A DNA stretch of 64,000 nucleotides. Source: DATFNI01 sp963787205 (GTDB lineage Bacteria > Bacteroidota > Rhodothermia > Balneolales > DATFMH01). The notes beneath the pieces were generated by a model. That model worked only from the letters and a program-made list of their open reading frames with translations. It was not told the origin of the DNA and did not search any database. The stretch lies in the NCBI GenBank assembly GCA_963787205.1, contig CAWBCD010000037.1, forward strand, positions 16,471 through 80,470, in the 5' to 3' direction. Made by a program: the position numbers and the translations under genes. Shown piece by piece: positions 52,662 to 61,252 of the stretch; positions within the stretch are counted from its first letter, which is position 1, and every line of letters begins with the position of its first letter.

Positions 52662-52725
52662 CCCGGACTGTCCGTCATATAAAGTGAAATTTCATACCGT
52701 GTGATCAATCTCAATCTTTAGTGTT

Positions 52726-52753
52726 GGACAACCCTGCGACAAATTTCTTGCAA
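52726..52753 (-). promoter_or_regulatory. Candidate autoregulated ECF promoter
   Basis: On the minus strand TTGCAAG (52747-52753) and TTGTCC (52726-52731) lie about 15 bases apart and about 65 bases upstream of the sigma start codon. They resemble the TGCAAC / CGTC-type elements of some ECF promoters, but both are imperfect. The remainder of the 368-base divergent gap to 53032 shows nothing else. Confidence 0.25.
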
Positions 52754-53032
52754 CCAGGTTTATGTTTCCATCAAACTCAATATAAAGCAAAGTGTTTTGC
52801 GTGGCACGTAATTACAAAAACCACAAATATACAGACGTTATTTCCGTCGATTCGGTCAACCAGAGTTCGGAAAGAATTGCGTCTGCAAATTGTTAACGAG
52901 CGGCAGTTTTCGTATATCTCATTTCAAATGATATCATATAACCAAACTGAATATAATGGATGTGAATCATGATGCCTGCCACAGTGGCCAGATTTTACTG
53001 ATCAAAAAGGTAATAGAAGAGTCCGCCGGGTG

Positions 53033-53701
53033 ATGAAGAAACGTGTACTGAAGAGTGTTCTTTTTGATATGGACGGCTTGCTGGTAGATACGGAGCGTAT
53101 CGCCAGAGCAGCCTGGCAATATGCCGGGGATAAGTGTGGTGTTGTCATCACCGATGATTTTTATGCTTCACTTATAGGAATTGGGCGAGATGATTCTGAG
53201 AAAGCGCTCCTTCAGCTATTTGGCCCGGATTTCCCCCTGGATGAGTTTAAAGATCAGCGCTACAATAAGATGCGAAATTTGCTGCATGACGCTGAACTTT
53301 TAAAAAAGGGGGCAGCGGAAATCCTGAGGTTTATTCGTAGCAGAGATATTCCGATGGGGTTAGTCACGTCAAGTCATCATGAAGATGTTGATGATCGTCT
53401 GGGGAGTTTGACCAGCTACTTCTCTGTTGTGGTGGCACGCGAAGATGTAGCTCATGGGAAACCGGCTCCCGACCTATATCGGGCGGCTCTCAATAAGATG
53501 GGAATTGGGCCAGAGGAGAGCATCGTTCTTGAGGATTCTCCCGTTGGGATGGAAGCAGCCAGGCGAGCAGGGCTGGATGTCATACTTGTGCCCGATTTAG
53601 TATCACCGGGACCAGATATTTCGGGAAAGGCTTTTGCCGTATGTGAAGATCTGTTTAAAGCCATCGAACTCCTTGAGTCGATTCTCGATGTAAAAAATTA
53701 A
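53033..53701 (+). CDS. HAD-superfamily phosphatase (PGMB-like subgroup)
   Basis: The 222-residue protein has FDMDGLLVDTERIARAAW with the nucleophile Asp at residues 11-13, LVTSSHHEDVDDRLG as motif II region, a Lys in HGKPAPDLYRAAL, and VLEDSPVGMEAARRAG with the Mg2+ ligands. It is a HAD phosphatase or phosphomutase of the beta-phosphoglucomutase type, with unknown substrate. I use ATG 53033; the GTG one codon earlier would give MMKKR. It is the first of three HAD genes within 3.3 kb. Confidence 0.9.
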   Translation: MKKRVLKSVLFDMDGLLVDTERIARAAWQYAGDKCGVVITDDFYASLIGIGRDDSEKALLQLFGPDFPLDEFKDQRYNKMRNLLHDAELLKKGAAEILRFIRSRDIPMGLVTSSHHEDVDDRLGSLTSYFSVVVAREDVAHGKPAPDLYRAALNKMGIGPEESIVLEDSPVGMEAARRAGLDVILVPDLVSPGPDISGKAFAVCEDLFKAIELLESILDVKN

Positions 53702-53784
53702 AGACTATATTGTCTGAAACCGTAATTTAATTTTCCCGTAAATATTTTTTAGGAAGTAATCAGAATTCTCTCAGGAGGTGAGTA

Positions 53785-54156
53785 ATGAGGATAACATCCA
53801 TAATCGTTATTGCGCTTTTGGCAATCGGACTCGCTGGTTGTAGTGATCTGAAGGATAACTATGGTGTGAGCCAGCGAGTACGTGCCAAATATCCCGATGC
53901 ATCCGTTCAGATTGGTTATCATTCTGACGGCACACGTGGTTTGGTAGTATCGTTTGACGTTAAAAGCTTGTCAGATTTGAATAAATCAGATCCGCTCGAT
54001 AAGGCCCGTGAGATAGGTATTTGGATGAATAGCTGGCCAGAGGATGGCAGCCCATGGAGGGATGTTACCGTCAATTACAGAAGGTTGTTGGTCGGTAATC
54101 TCATTAAGATATCGAATAGTGAAACGCTTGAAATAGCTACGTTACGATCGATTTGA
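53785..54156 (+). CDS. Small lipoprotein of unknown function
   Basis: The 123-residue product has a textbook lipoprotein signal (LLAIGLAGCSDL, Cys19) and is preceded by the near-perfect ribosome binding site AGGAGGTGA five bases before ATG. The mature part begins with DNYGVSQRVRAKYPDASVQIG and ends in a strand-rich region. It is unique to me. It follows the first HAD gene by 83 bases. Confidence 0.7.
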   Translation: MRITSIIVIALLAIGLAGCSDLKDNYGVSQRVRAKYPDASVQIGYHSDGTRGLVVSFDVKSLSDLNKSDPLDKAREIGIWMNSWPEDGSPWRDVTVNYRRLLVGNLIKISNSETLEIATLRSI

Positions 54157-54389
54157 TTACCTGCCATTTTATTGAAGAAAATCAGGGAAGGGGATCATTC
54201 AGAACTTCGATATGGATAAAGATTGTGGGATCAGGCAAGACGAGACAAATAAGTGAACCGCTATCTTCATTTTTATCTTTAGCTCACGTTAAACTAATAG
54301 AAAAATTGATGGATACATTGACAAAAAAGAACATTTGACTAAATTCTCTGTCAGACATGGTTTTTTGTATAGCAAACTTTTTGTAGTGT

Positions 54390-55151
54390 ATGCAGATAAA
54401 AGGCTTTTTGATCGATTTAGACGGGACTACTTATGAAAATGGCACCTTAATTGAGGGAGCAAAGAATACAGTCGATTATTTGCGCAAACATGAATTCCCA
54501 TTTCGCTTTGTTACGAATACGACTCGAAAGTCACGCAGAATAATTGTTGAACAGCTTAATGGGATGGGCCTTGAGGTAGTGGCTGAAGATTTGTTTACTG
54601 CTCCAAGGGCTGCTGTCTCATGGCTTGAGGGACATCATATCGAACGAGTGAGCCTTTGCCTTCCGCAAGCCTGCAACGAGGAGTTTGCTGGTTTCAGTAT
54701 CGATGAGGAAAAACCAGAGGCCGTATTGATCGGTGATCTCGGTACAGGGTGGACCTATGAACTATTAAACAAGTCATTTCGCCATTTACTTGCTGGTGCT
54801 CATCTGGTGGCGATACAAAAAAACCGGTTCTGGAAGACAGGGGATGGTGTCAGTCTGGATGCAGGTCCGTTTGTAGCCGCACTGGAATTTGCAGCGAATG
54901 TAAAAGCCGAGGTAGTGGGGAAGCCAACGGGCGCTTTTTTTACGGCTGCTGCTGAGTCTATGAATCTTTCGATCAGTGATGTAGCGATGATCGGCGACGA
55001 TATCCAAACTGATGTGGCAGGAGCCCAAAATGCGGGTGCTCATGGCATATTAGTTCATACAGGGAAGTCAGGATATTATGAGGAAAGTACGACGGTAAGA
55101 CCCTATGCACGACTGCAATCAATCAAAAACCTTCCCGAACTTTTGTCCTGA
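54390..55151 (+). CDS. HAD-IIA family phosphatase (LHPP/TIGR01458-like)
   Basis: This 253-residue class II HAD phosphatase has DLDGTTYENG at residues 9-18, FVTNTTRKSRRIIVEQLN (the motif II Thr in the TNTTR box), a C2-type cap domain in the middle, VVGKPTGAFF with the conserved Lys, and MIGDDIQTDVAGAQNAG as motif IV. It resembles LHPP (phospholysine/phosphohistidine/pyrophosphate phosphatase). Alternatives are other HAD-IIA nucleotidases. The start is the first ATG, with a poor ribosome binding site. Confidence 0.88.
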   Translation: MQIKGFLIDLDGTTYENGTLIEGAKNTVDYLRKHEFPFRFVTNTTRKSRRIIVEQLNGMGLEVVAEDLFTAPRAAVSWLEGHHIERVSLCLPQACNEEFAGFSIDEEKPEAVLIGDLGTGWTYELLNKSFRHLLAGAHLVAIQKNRFWKTGDGVSLDAGPFVAALEFAANVKAEVVGKPTGAFFTAAAESMNLSISDVAMIGDDIQTDVAGAQNAGAHGILVHTGKSGYYEESTTVRPYARLQSIKNLPELLS

Positions 55152-55330
55152 TTTTTTAAACATTTTGTCAACTATCATAAAGAGGCATACAATATTCTAT
55201 TGTTAATGATTTACCCATTCACTTGCATTCTTCTTCTCTATAGGTAACCCCCGGTCCATTTGTCAGTCTGCATATATTATTCAATGACTCCGTAAATAGT
55301 ACAGCAACTGCATGACAGAGGTTTTACAAT

Positions 55331-55447
55331 CGGGATTTTCTGGGAACCACATCCCGATTCATCGGGAAAAGCAGACACGATGAGCACAGAGAAATAAGGC
55401 TAGAATCGCTGTGTTCTTTGCGTAATTCGCCGTGTCCCCAGTGGTTT
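55331..55447. repeat. Diverged hairpin repeat bounded by AACCAC/GTGGTT
   Basis: GGGAACCAC near the left and GTGGTTTC near the right bracket a segment with a nested palindrome (CCCGAT/ATCGGG) and the words CACAGAGAAATAA found inside the 61-bp repeats at 10613 and 11153. No GxxExxY remnant is seen next to it. The rest of the 507-base gap (55152-55658) holds this element and the 8-bp repeat, but no gene. Confidence 0.5.
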
Positions 55448-55614
55448 CTATTACTCGTTTGTAATTTCAGGCACTTATTAGTCTGATTCCAAATAGTCAT
55501 TAAACTATTTAAAAGCCGGGAGATTACTTGCGGTTTTTTGTTTAAAGGGTCTAAAACAATATTAACAATATGAAAATACAACAGATTGGGAAAACTATGT
55601 TCTATTTCGTAGCC

Positions 55615-55654
55615 TTTAACACCTTAACACCTTAACACCTTAACACCTTAACAC
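55615..55654. repeat. 8-bp tandem repeat (CTTAACAC x 4-5) at a start codon
   Basis: Four perfect copies of CTTAACAC (55623-55654), preceded by one imperfect copy (TTTAACAC, 55615-55622), end four bases before the ATG of the next HAD gene. No Shine-Dalgarno sequence is visible between them, so the array occupies the ribosome binding region. Confidence 0.95.
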
Positions 55655-55658
55655 CCCC

Positions 55659-56321
55659 ATGCGTGCCTTAATCTTTGATCTTGATGGAACACTGGTTGAT
55701 ACAGTATATGCCCACGTCTTTTCATGGCAGAGGGCATTTAATGAAGCCGGAATCGCAATCGATGGGTGGAAAATACATCGCCGTATTGGAATGAGTGGCG
55801 GGTTATTCACACGGGCTGTAGCCAGGGAGCTGGGGCGTGACATACCACCTGACGAAGTTGAGAAGCTTCAGAAGAGGCACAGCGAGTTGTTTATCGAGAT
55901 GCTGCCGGCACGCAGACCGTTACCGGGAGCTGTTGAACTGTTACGCTATTTGAGGGAAAATGGAGTGATACATGGAATAGCAACTTCCGGAAGACGTCCG
56001 GATATTGACAAGTCATTGGAATCTCTTGAAGTACCCCCGGAAACAGTGGTGATGGAACGTGGTAATGTGCAACGGGCTAAACCCGAACCGGATCTCTTCC
56101 TTGCTTGTCAGGAGCGACTTGGTGTCCGGATTGATGAATGTTATGTCATAGGGGATGCAGTGTGGGATCTTTTAGCAGCGCGCCGGGCCGATATGCTAAG
56201 CGTTGGCTTACTCAGCGGAGGATACGGTGAAGACGAATTGTTTCGCGCGGGCGCCTTTCGCATTTACAGGGATGCTGCCGAGTTGTTGCGTTCTCTGGAT
56301 GAATTGGGTGTGCTGCCGTGA
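55659..56321 (+). CDS. HAD-superfamily phosphatase
   Basis: The 220-residue protein begins directly with the nucleophile motif FDLDGTLVDTVYAH, then has a cap domain, GIATSGRRPDID as motif II, the Lys in RAKPEPDLFLA, and VIGDAVWDLLAARRADM as motif III-IV with Mg2+ ligands. The substrate is unknown. The ATG is preceded by an 8-bp tandem repeat instead of a Shine-Dalgarno sequence. Its TGA overlaps the GTG start of the NlpE-like gene (GTGA), so the two are translationally coupled. Confidence 0.9.
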   Translation: MRALIFDLDGTLVDTVYAHVFSWQRAFNEAGIAIDGWKIHRRIGMSGGLFTRAVARELGRDIPPDEVEKLQKRHSELFIEMLPARRPLPGAVELLRYLRENGVIHGIATSGRRPDIDKSLESLEVPPETVVMERGNVQRAKPEPDLFLACQERLGVRIDECYVIGDAVWDLLAARRADMLSVGLLSGGYGEDELFRAGAFRIYRDAAELLRSLDELGVLP

Positions 56322-56818
56322 CCAATTTATCCAACGGTTTCCAGCTGAAGAAAAAAACTAATATTTCATTATCTATAAATATACGATTGTCGATCTTAGC
56401 CATTATAGTAGTCGGCATTGCTGCTTGCAGTAACCATTCTTCAGACCATAAATCCCAGAGTGACTCCGGTGATGCAACATCTGTTACAGGACATTTTTCA
56501 GGGATGTTTCCCTGTGCAGATTGCAGTGGCCTTCGCCAGGATCTGATCCTAAGACCTGACTCAACTTATATTTTGAAGCGAACTTATATAGCTGCACCGG
56601 CAGGCGATACAACTTTCGTCGACAAGGGAAAATGGACCTTAAAAAAAGGGGACCAATCCATTTCCGGCAAATATATGTGTGTCCTCGATCCAGCCGATGC
56701 CCTGCGAAGGCAATTATTTGAAATTGTCACAGATGATTCATTAGTACAACTCGATCGGAAGGGCAAAAAAATTAATTCCCCGTTTAATGCAAGTTTGGTC
56801 CGGGAAAATGGTCAATAG
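56318..56818 (+). CDS. NlpE N-terminal-domain lipoprotein (copper-resistance-like)
   Basis: The 166-residue lipoprotein has a membrane segment (about 22-38) with lipobox IAAC and the NlpE-N signature G-x-F-P-C-A-D-C-S-G (FSGMFPCADCSGLRQDL) followed by DSTYILKRTYIA and GKWTLKKGDQSISG. The CxxC pair is typical of NlpE, an outer-membrane lipoprotein that signals envelope or copper stress in other bacteria. It starts with GTG within the stop codon of the HAD gene. The N-terminus before the membrane segment is longer than usual. Confidence 0.87.
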   Translation: MTNLSNGFQLKKKTNISLSINIRLSILAIIVVGIAACSNHSSDHKSQSDSGDATSVTGHFSGMFPCADCSGLRQDLILRPDSTYILKRTYIAAPAGDTTFVDKGKWTLKKGDQSISGKYMCVLDPADALRRQLFEIVTDDSLVQLDRKGKKINSPFNASLVRENGQ

Positions 56819-56979
56819 GTATAAGACGGATATATGTTCATCCAGTGTTTTTACAATTTTTTAATATGGCCCGATTGTATGGAATCCGATTTATGGTTAT
56901 TTCTAGGTTTCATATTTGAGCGGTTTTTTATTAGTAACGGCACACCCCAACAATCTCAATTCAGAAATAAAAGATAGAA

Positions 56980-57588
56980 ATGGAACAAAGAAAATGGTCC
57001 AAGGGAATGGTTGCATACCATTGGTTAGCAGCTATTGCAATTTTAGGCTTACTGATTACAGGAATTTCTCACATGACGTGGCTGGATCCTCATACCGTTA
57101 TGGACCACGTAAATGCGATGCTTGCAAACAGTGGTGAGAAGGTAAGCAGAAAGGTGATGTTTGCCTTTTTTAATGCCACAAGCGGCAGTATGATGCAGAT
57201 TCATTTCTATCTCGGATTTGCCCTTGCAGCACTTATTCTGATCCGTATCGGACTTTATGCCAAAGGGGAACGGCGGGTGACTAAATTATTCCGCGCGCTT
57301 TTTGTTCCAGATACATCCAAGAAGAAACCCCTTAGAAATTTGACCTATATAGTTGCATACCTGGGGATTTTAACGATGGTCACAACCGGATTACTCATGT
57401 ATTTTGATCGGGATCTGGGAATTGGCAGAGGTACACACGAGGTTCTTATGGACATACATCAAGCCACAATGTTTGTTCTCCTTACATACGTGATTGTTCA
57501 CATAATTGGTGTTTTTTGGGCTGAAAACACCGATGAACCTGGTATTGTTTCTTCTATGATAAACGGTAAAGCTGAAGAGGCAGAATGA
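56980..57588 (+). CDS. Cytochrome b561/b-type membrane protein
   Basis: The 202-residue polytopic protein fits the cytochrome b561 / Ni-Fe hydrogenase b-type domain: four membrane helices with His residues positioned for two hemes (VAYHWLAA near residue 14, MQIHFYLG, LMDIHQATMF and VIVHIIGVFW). It should carry electrons across the membrane. The partner is not in the window. The start MEQRKWSKG is supported by AAAGATAGAA upstream, though weak. Confidence 0.82.
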   Translation: MEQRKWSKGMVAYHWLAAIAILGLLITGISHMTWLDPHTVMDHVNAMLANSGEKVSRKVMFAFFNATSGSMMQIHFYLGFALAALILIRIGLYAKGERRVTKLFRALFVPDTSKKKPLRNLTYIVAYLGILTMVTTGLLMYFDRDLGIGRGTHEVLMDIHQATMFVLLTYVIVHIIGVFWAENTDEPGIVSSMINGKAEEAE

Positions 57589-57641
57589 TTTTTTAAATTC
57601 CGCTTTATACTAAACCATATATTTCTTCTTCATAAATCTGA

Positions 57642-57676
57642 TTCTGCCAATTATTCATAAATAATAATTGGCAGAA
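57642..57676. terminator. Long palindrome after the cytochrome gene
   Basis: TTCTGCCAATTATT (57642-57655) and AATAATTGGCAGAA (57663-57676) make a perfect 14-bp stem with a 7-base loop. No T-run follows. It lies 54 bases after the cytochrome stop. A related GCAGAA/TTCTGC word pair follows near 57710. The rest of the 411-base gap to 57999 is AT-rich with no gene. Confidence 0.6.
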
Positions 57677-57999
57677 ATCCACTGCCCTTCTCTAAAACAG
57701 TAGCAGAATTTCTTTTCTGCCACCCTATTTCCCGATTAGATTCCCTCCTGTCATGTCCATTTTGGAAGTTGACCAAATTATTTAACTATTTACCACAATG
57801 TACCACATATCAAAGTATTAAGACTGCGTAACTTAAACTGTCGGGAATAGCTGAAAAACATTTTGCATACTTAAAAACAAGCTGGAATACATAGTTAAAT
57901 GTATTATAATGTTTTCTTCATATTAATATGAATTTATTAGCTTAATATTATTAAGCGTATTATACATGTGTGTCTGGCCATCAATATCGGGTTATTGTT

Positions 58000-58923
58000 A
58001 TGATAAATCTGAATAGTCGAGCCAAAAATGGAGTGAGTTTTTTTTTGGGGGCGTATTTAGTGCTTACCTATAGTTTGGCGTATGCTCAATCCCCAGTGCC
58101 GGACCGGGCGATATTAAAGAAAGTAGCCGGTGGATTCCAATTTACTGAGGGGCCTCTATGGGTAAATAATGGTGCATTGTTATTTAGTGACATTCCGGCA
58201 AATACAATCTATGAATGGAAGCCGGACAATGGGTTAAAAGTTTTTTTGAAGCCATCCGGACATTCAAATGGCATCGCACTCCTGGGCGATGGTACACTTG
58301 TTATTGCCCAAAAGGACAGAACGGTATCACGTATCGCCGGCAATAGAAAAGTTGAAGTGACAGCCAATGAATACAATGGGAGAAAGTTAAATGCTCCCAA
58401 CGACCTGGTGGTTCGCAGCGATGGAACTGTATACTTTACTGACCCGGCAATTGGTGTAAAACAGCAACAGACAGCACAGCCGGTTAATGGTGTTTACAGG
58501 ATATCAGAAGGTAACAAAGTACAGCTTCTGGCGTCAGAAGTTCCGGTACCTAATGGTCTGGCGTTCTCACCTGGAGAAACAAAATTATATGTCAATGATT
58601 CCAGGGCCAATGACATCTGGGTTTTTGATGTTGATAGCGATGGATCATTGCACAACGGTAGCATATTCGCCAGGATGAGGGATCCGGGTGCCAAATTCGG
58701 ATCGGCAGATGGTCTGAAGGTGGATAGCCGTGGTAACGTTTTTTCAACAGGTCCCGGTGGGATATGGATATATTCACCGGAAGGTACACTACTGGATCGT
58801 ATTTCTACCCCTGAATATGCATCAAACCTTGCTTTTGGCGGAGTTGGCTATAAAACTCTTTTTATAACCGCCACGCACGACATCTACAGCATTCCGGTCA
58901 AATATAGCGGTGAACACCAGTGA
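58000..58923 (+). CDS. SMP-30/gluconolactonase family protein, secreted
   Basis: A six-bladed beta-propeller lactonase (SMP-30/gluconolactonase/LRE family), likely periplasmic. Seen: a signal peptide (YLVLTYSLAYAQS), FTEGPLWVNNGALLFSDIP with the metal Glu, LNAPNDLVVRSDGTVYFTDP with the metal Asn, PVPNGLAFSPGETKLYVNDS, and DGLKVDSRGNVFSTGPGGIW with the Asp. It opens sugar lactones. I use ATG 58000; a GTG 10 codons earlier is the alternative. It is convergent with the T9SS gene across a hairpin. Confidence 0.88.
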   Translation: MINLNSRAKNGVSFFLGAYLVLTYSLAYAQSPVPDRAILKKVAGGFQFTEGPLWVNNGALLFSDIPANTIYEWKPDNGLKVFLKPSGHSNGIALLGDGTLVIAQKDRTVSRIAGNRKVEVTANEYNGRKLNAPNDLVVRSDGTVYFTDPAIGVKQQQTAQPVNGVYRISEGNKVQLLASEVPVPNGLAFSPGETKLYVNDSRANDIWVFDVDSDGSLHNGSIFARMRDPGAKFGSADGLKVDSRGNVFSTGPGGIWIYSPEGTLLDRISTPEYASNLAFGGVGYKTLFITATHDIYSIPVKYSGEHQ

Positions 58924-58940
58924 CAAATCAGTGTTAATTT

Positions 58941-58973
58941 ACACCCCGACAGAGTAAGCCCTTGTCGGGGTGT
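58941..58973. terminator. Bidirectional hairpin between convergent genes
   Basis: ACACCCCGACA (58941-58951) and TGTCGGGGTGT (58963-58973) form a perfect 11-bp stem with an 11-base loop, 18 bases after the SMP-30 stop and 8 bases before the end of the T9SS-domain gene. Confidence 0.75.
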
Positions 58974-58981
58974 ATGCCTTC

Positions 58982-59512
58982 TCATTTCATGAAAAGCATC
59001 TTTCTGACTATCACATGGCTGCCTGCCTGCAAGCGATACAAATATATGCCACTTGACAATCCATCGGTGAGGAAATGTATCTGGTAGTACCCTGCTTTCT
59101 GTTGACCGTCAACCAGGGTCGAGACATGTTGACCCAGGATGTTATAAATGTCGAGACGTACATTTACAGCTTTAGGTAAACTGTATCTGATAGTTGTTGT
59201 CGGGTTGAACGGATTGGGATAATTTTGATCGAGTTCGAACTTTGTTGGTAAACCGGATGGAGTTTGCGGCTGAACTGCCGTTGCAACAGATAGGTTGCCA
59301 GACCAGAATCCACTCATCAGGGTATAGGTTCCATCGGTTGATTCTCCTGTGGCCGTTTGACCAACACTTGCGATCATGGTCATTTGCCCATCCGTGGTCA
59401 TAGCCCCGCCGTTGCCGAAGAATCCCATGACACTTTGTCCAAAAGCAGCAGGAATCCCCGTCAAGGCAATAAATAATGCTGAAAATGTCCAGTGCGTGAT
59501 TTGCTTCTTCAT
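58982..59512 (-). CDS. Secreted protein with T9SS type A sorting domain
   Basis: The 176-residue product has a signal peptide (about 1-26), a short Gly/Thr-rich region, and a C-terminal sorting domain of about 85 residues: FELDQNYPNPFNPTTTIRYS, then DIYNILGQHVSTLVDG, GYYQIHF and a KMLFMK end. This domain directs export through the type IX secretion system and anchoring. The passenger part is only about 60 residues, so the protein may be a truncated surface protein or adhesin. It shares its orientation with the two S74/tail-fibre-like genes upstream. Confidence 0.87.
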   Translation of the reverse strand: MKKQITHWTFSALFIALTGIPAAFGQSVMGFFGNGGAMTTDGQMTMIASVGQTATGESTDGTYTLMSGFWSGNLSVATAVQPQTPSGLPTKFELDQNYPNPFNPTTTIRYSLPKAVNVRLDIYNILGQHVSTLVDGQQKAGYYQIHFLTDGLSSGIYLYRLQAGSHVIVRKMLFMK

Positions 59513-59541
59513 AATATGTTTCCGTTAAGATTTGGTGAGAA

Positions 59542-61128
59542 TCATTTCTTCAACTGCTCAACTTCCGATTTGAGTTGCTGGATCTCCTGTTGCTGTTCCT
59601 TGATCGCCTCAAGCAGGATCGGTATCATTTGCAGGTACTTGACTCCCTTATAATGGATAAGGTGGGGTGTAGCTTTAGGATTTTTTGGATCGATACCTGG
59701 ATCAATGGCATTAACAACCAGGCTTGGAAACACTTTCTCAATCTGTTGGGCAATGACACCATATTGCGTTCCGGATGAGAAATTCATCGTTCGGTAGGCT
59801 GCATCATGGCGGAAAGTGTAGGATTTTGGTGCAATTGCCATCACTTTGCTCAAAATCTGACCGATTGGCTTCACATTCTCTTTGAACTTAGCATCTGATG
59901 CATGGATCAAACTCCCTGTATAGGCCAGATCACCCATTGCATAGACAGCGTAATTGGTATTGGCGTTTACAGCATATCCATATACACCATAATTTACATT
60001 ATTGCCAGTGGCAGATGCAGCTCCCTCTATTCCAGCTGACCATCCATTTGCCAGACCATTACTTCCGCTGGTTTCACCCGATACACCTACCTGACTTCCA
60101 ACTCCTTCGATACCTGTTCCTCCTATCATAGGATCATCTGCATGCAAACCTACTCCCCCATTAGAAGAGTCAGAAGAAAAATAGCCAGCGTAGGGATGAT
60201 GGCTCTGCACAGTAAGCTGTGTATTGGTTTTTTGGGCCGTAGCTCCAATACCGATGCCAACCCGACCATCCCCGGTGATTGAAAGTAAATCACCAGTCTG
60301 ATAATTGTAAAAGTTCAGACGCTCTGCTGCTCTAGTAGTGGCAGTGAGACCTGCAATAGCCCAGAAGTTGTTAGCTCCGGAACCGTTGTCGAAGTTAAGC
60401 CTCGAGTAACCGGAAGATGTCTCATGTAGACGCAATTGCGGATTGGTTATGCTGCTTTGAGATGATACCAACAACGTGGCCGATCCTCCGGAATAGCCTC
60501 CAATACCAACATTTCCAGCAGTATAAGCGATATCATTGTTATCCATGCTCCAGGGAGAACTGCCTCCACCGGTTGAGGAAATGGTCAGTTTGTGCGCAGA
60601 TTTCTGGATGCTCACATTGCTGCCGGCTTCAATGGAAACTGAGTCGGTCATGCCGTTCACACTGCGGATCACCTGGCCCCGTGCAATACCCATTCCGGTC
60701 ACTGAGCTGTCAGCTACCGTGCGAGCCCTCAGACTATAGGCTGAGGCGCTCAGTTCCAAGCGTGGTGCCATCTCGGATCCACTGTTCACTGTAATGCCCA
60801 GCCAATAGGGTTTGTTGAAAGGAACGGTGGCTAGAGAGGTCACTTTTCCCAGCAAAACGGAGAAGACGCCATTGGTGACCATGGTATTCTGGGTTTCGGA
60901 CCACATCGCGGAACCTCCGGTAGCTTGTGTGTAGAGCTTGAACGTTAGCTTGTACTGCCCATCGGCAACCGGTTTGCCGTCAGCCCCATCGATCACTCCC
61001 TGGTAGTTCAGAGTAGTGGGTATTTGTGCCCGGACCTCTTTTTCAGCAAGAAAAAGAACAGATAGCAACATCGTCAGAATCAAAAAGAGTTTCTTGCTAT
61101 GGTCTGAAGAATGGTATGATTGGCGCAT
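59542..61128 (-). CDS. Secreted tail-fibre-like protein with S74 chaperone domain
   Basis: The 528-residue protein has a signal peptide, an N-terminal module (PTTLNYQGVIDGADGKPVADG... to SASAYSLRARTV) shared with the neighbouring gene, then repeats rich in Gly/Ser/Asn (beta-helix-like), and a C-terminal S74 intramolecular chaperone: SDAKFKENVKPIG starts it, and HYKGVKYLQMIPILLEAIKE ends it before a coiled coil (QQQEIQQLKSEVEQLKK). S74 domains trimerise fibres and cleave themselves off. Such fibre-like proteins are common on FCB surfaces. Confidence 0.86.
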   Translation of the reverse strand: MRQSYHSSDHSKKLFLILTMLLSVLFLAEKEVRAQIPTTLNYQGVIDGADGKPVADGQYKLTFKLYTQATGGSAMWSETQNTMVTNGVFSVLLGKVTSLATVPFNKPYWLGITVNSGSEMAPRLELSASAYSLRARTVADSSVTGMGIARGQVIRSVNGMTDSVSIEAGSNVSIQKSAHKLTISSTGGGSSPWSMDNNDIAYTAGNVGIGGYSGGSATLLVSSQSSITNPQLRLHETSSGYSRLNFDNGSGANNFWAIAGLTATTRAAERLNFYNYQTGDLLSITGDGRVGIGIGATAQKTNTQLTVQSHHPYAGYFSSDSSNGGVGLHADDPMIGGTGIEGVGSQVGVSGETSGSNGLANGWSAGIEGAASATGNNVNYGVYGYAVNANTNYAVYAMGDLAYTGSLIHASDAKFKENVKPIGQILSKVMAIAPKSYTFRHDAAYRTMNFSSGTQYGVIAQQIEKVFPSLVVNAIDPGIDPKNPKATPHLIHYKGVKYLQMIPILLEAIKEQQQEIQQLKSEVEQLKK

Positions 61129-61252
61129 AAAACCTCCTATAGTGTGTAGCTGTTATTAATCAAATTTTTTATCTCGTCACCCTGATTATGGATGAATTTT
61201 TCTGATTTTGTATCTCCTGTGACTGCTTTGCCGCAGGCGCAGGTGGTGTTTC

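Noticed and set aside
54153..54338. 61-codon plus-strand frame after the small lipoprotein gene
   Set aside because: No ribosome binding site, no family match, and an uneven composition; it looks like chance open sequence.
55324..55581. 85-codon minus-strand frame over the hairpin repeat
   Set aside because: It is read from repeat sequence and shows no family resemblance.
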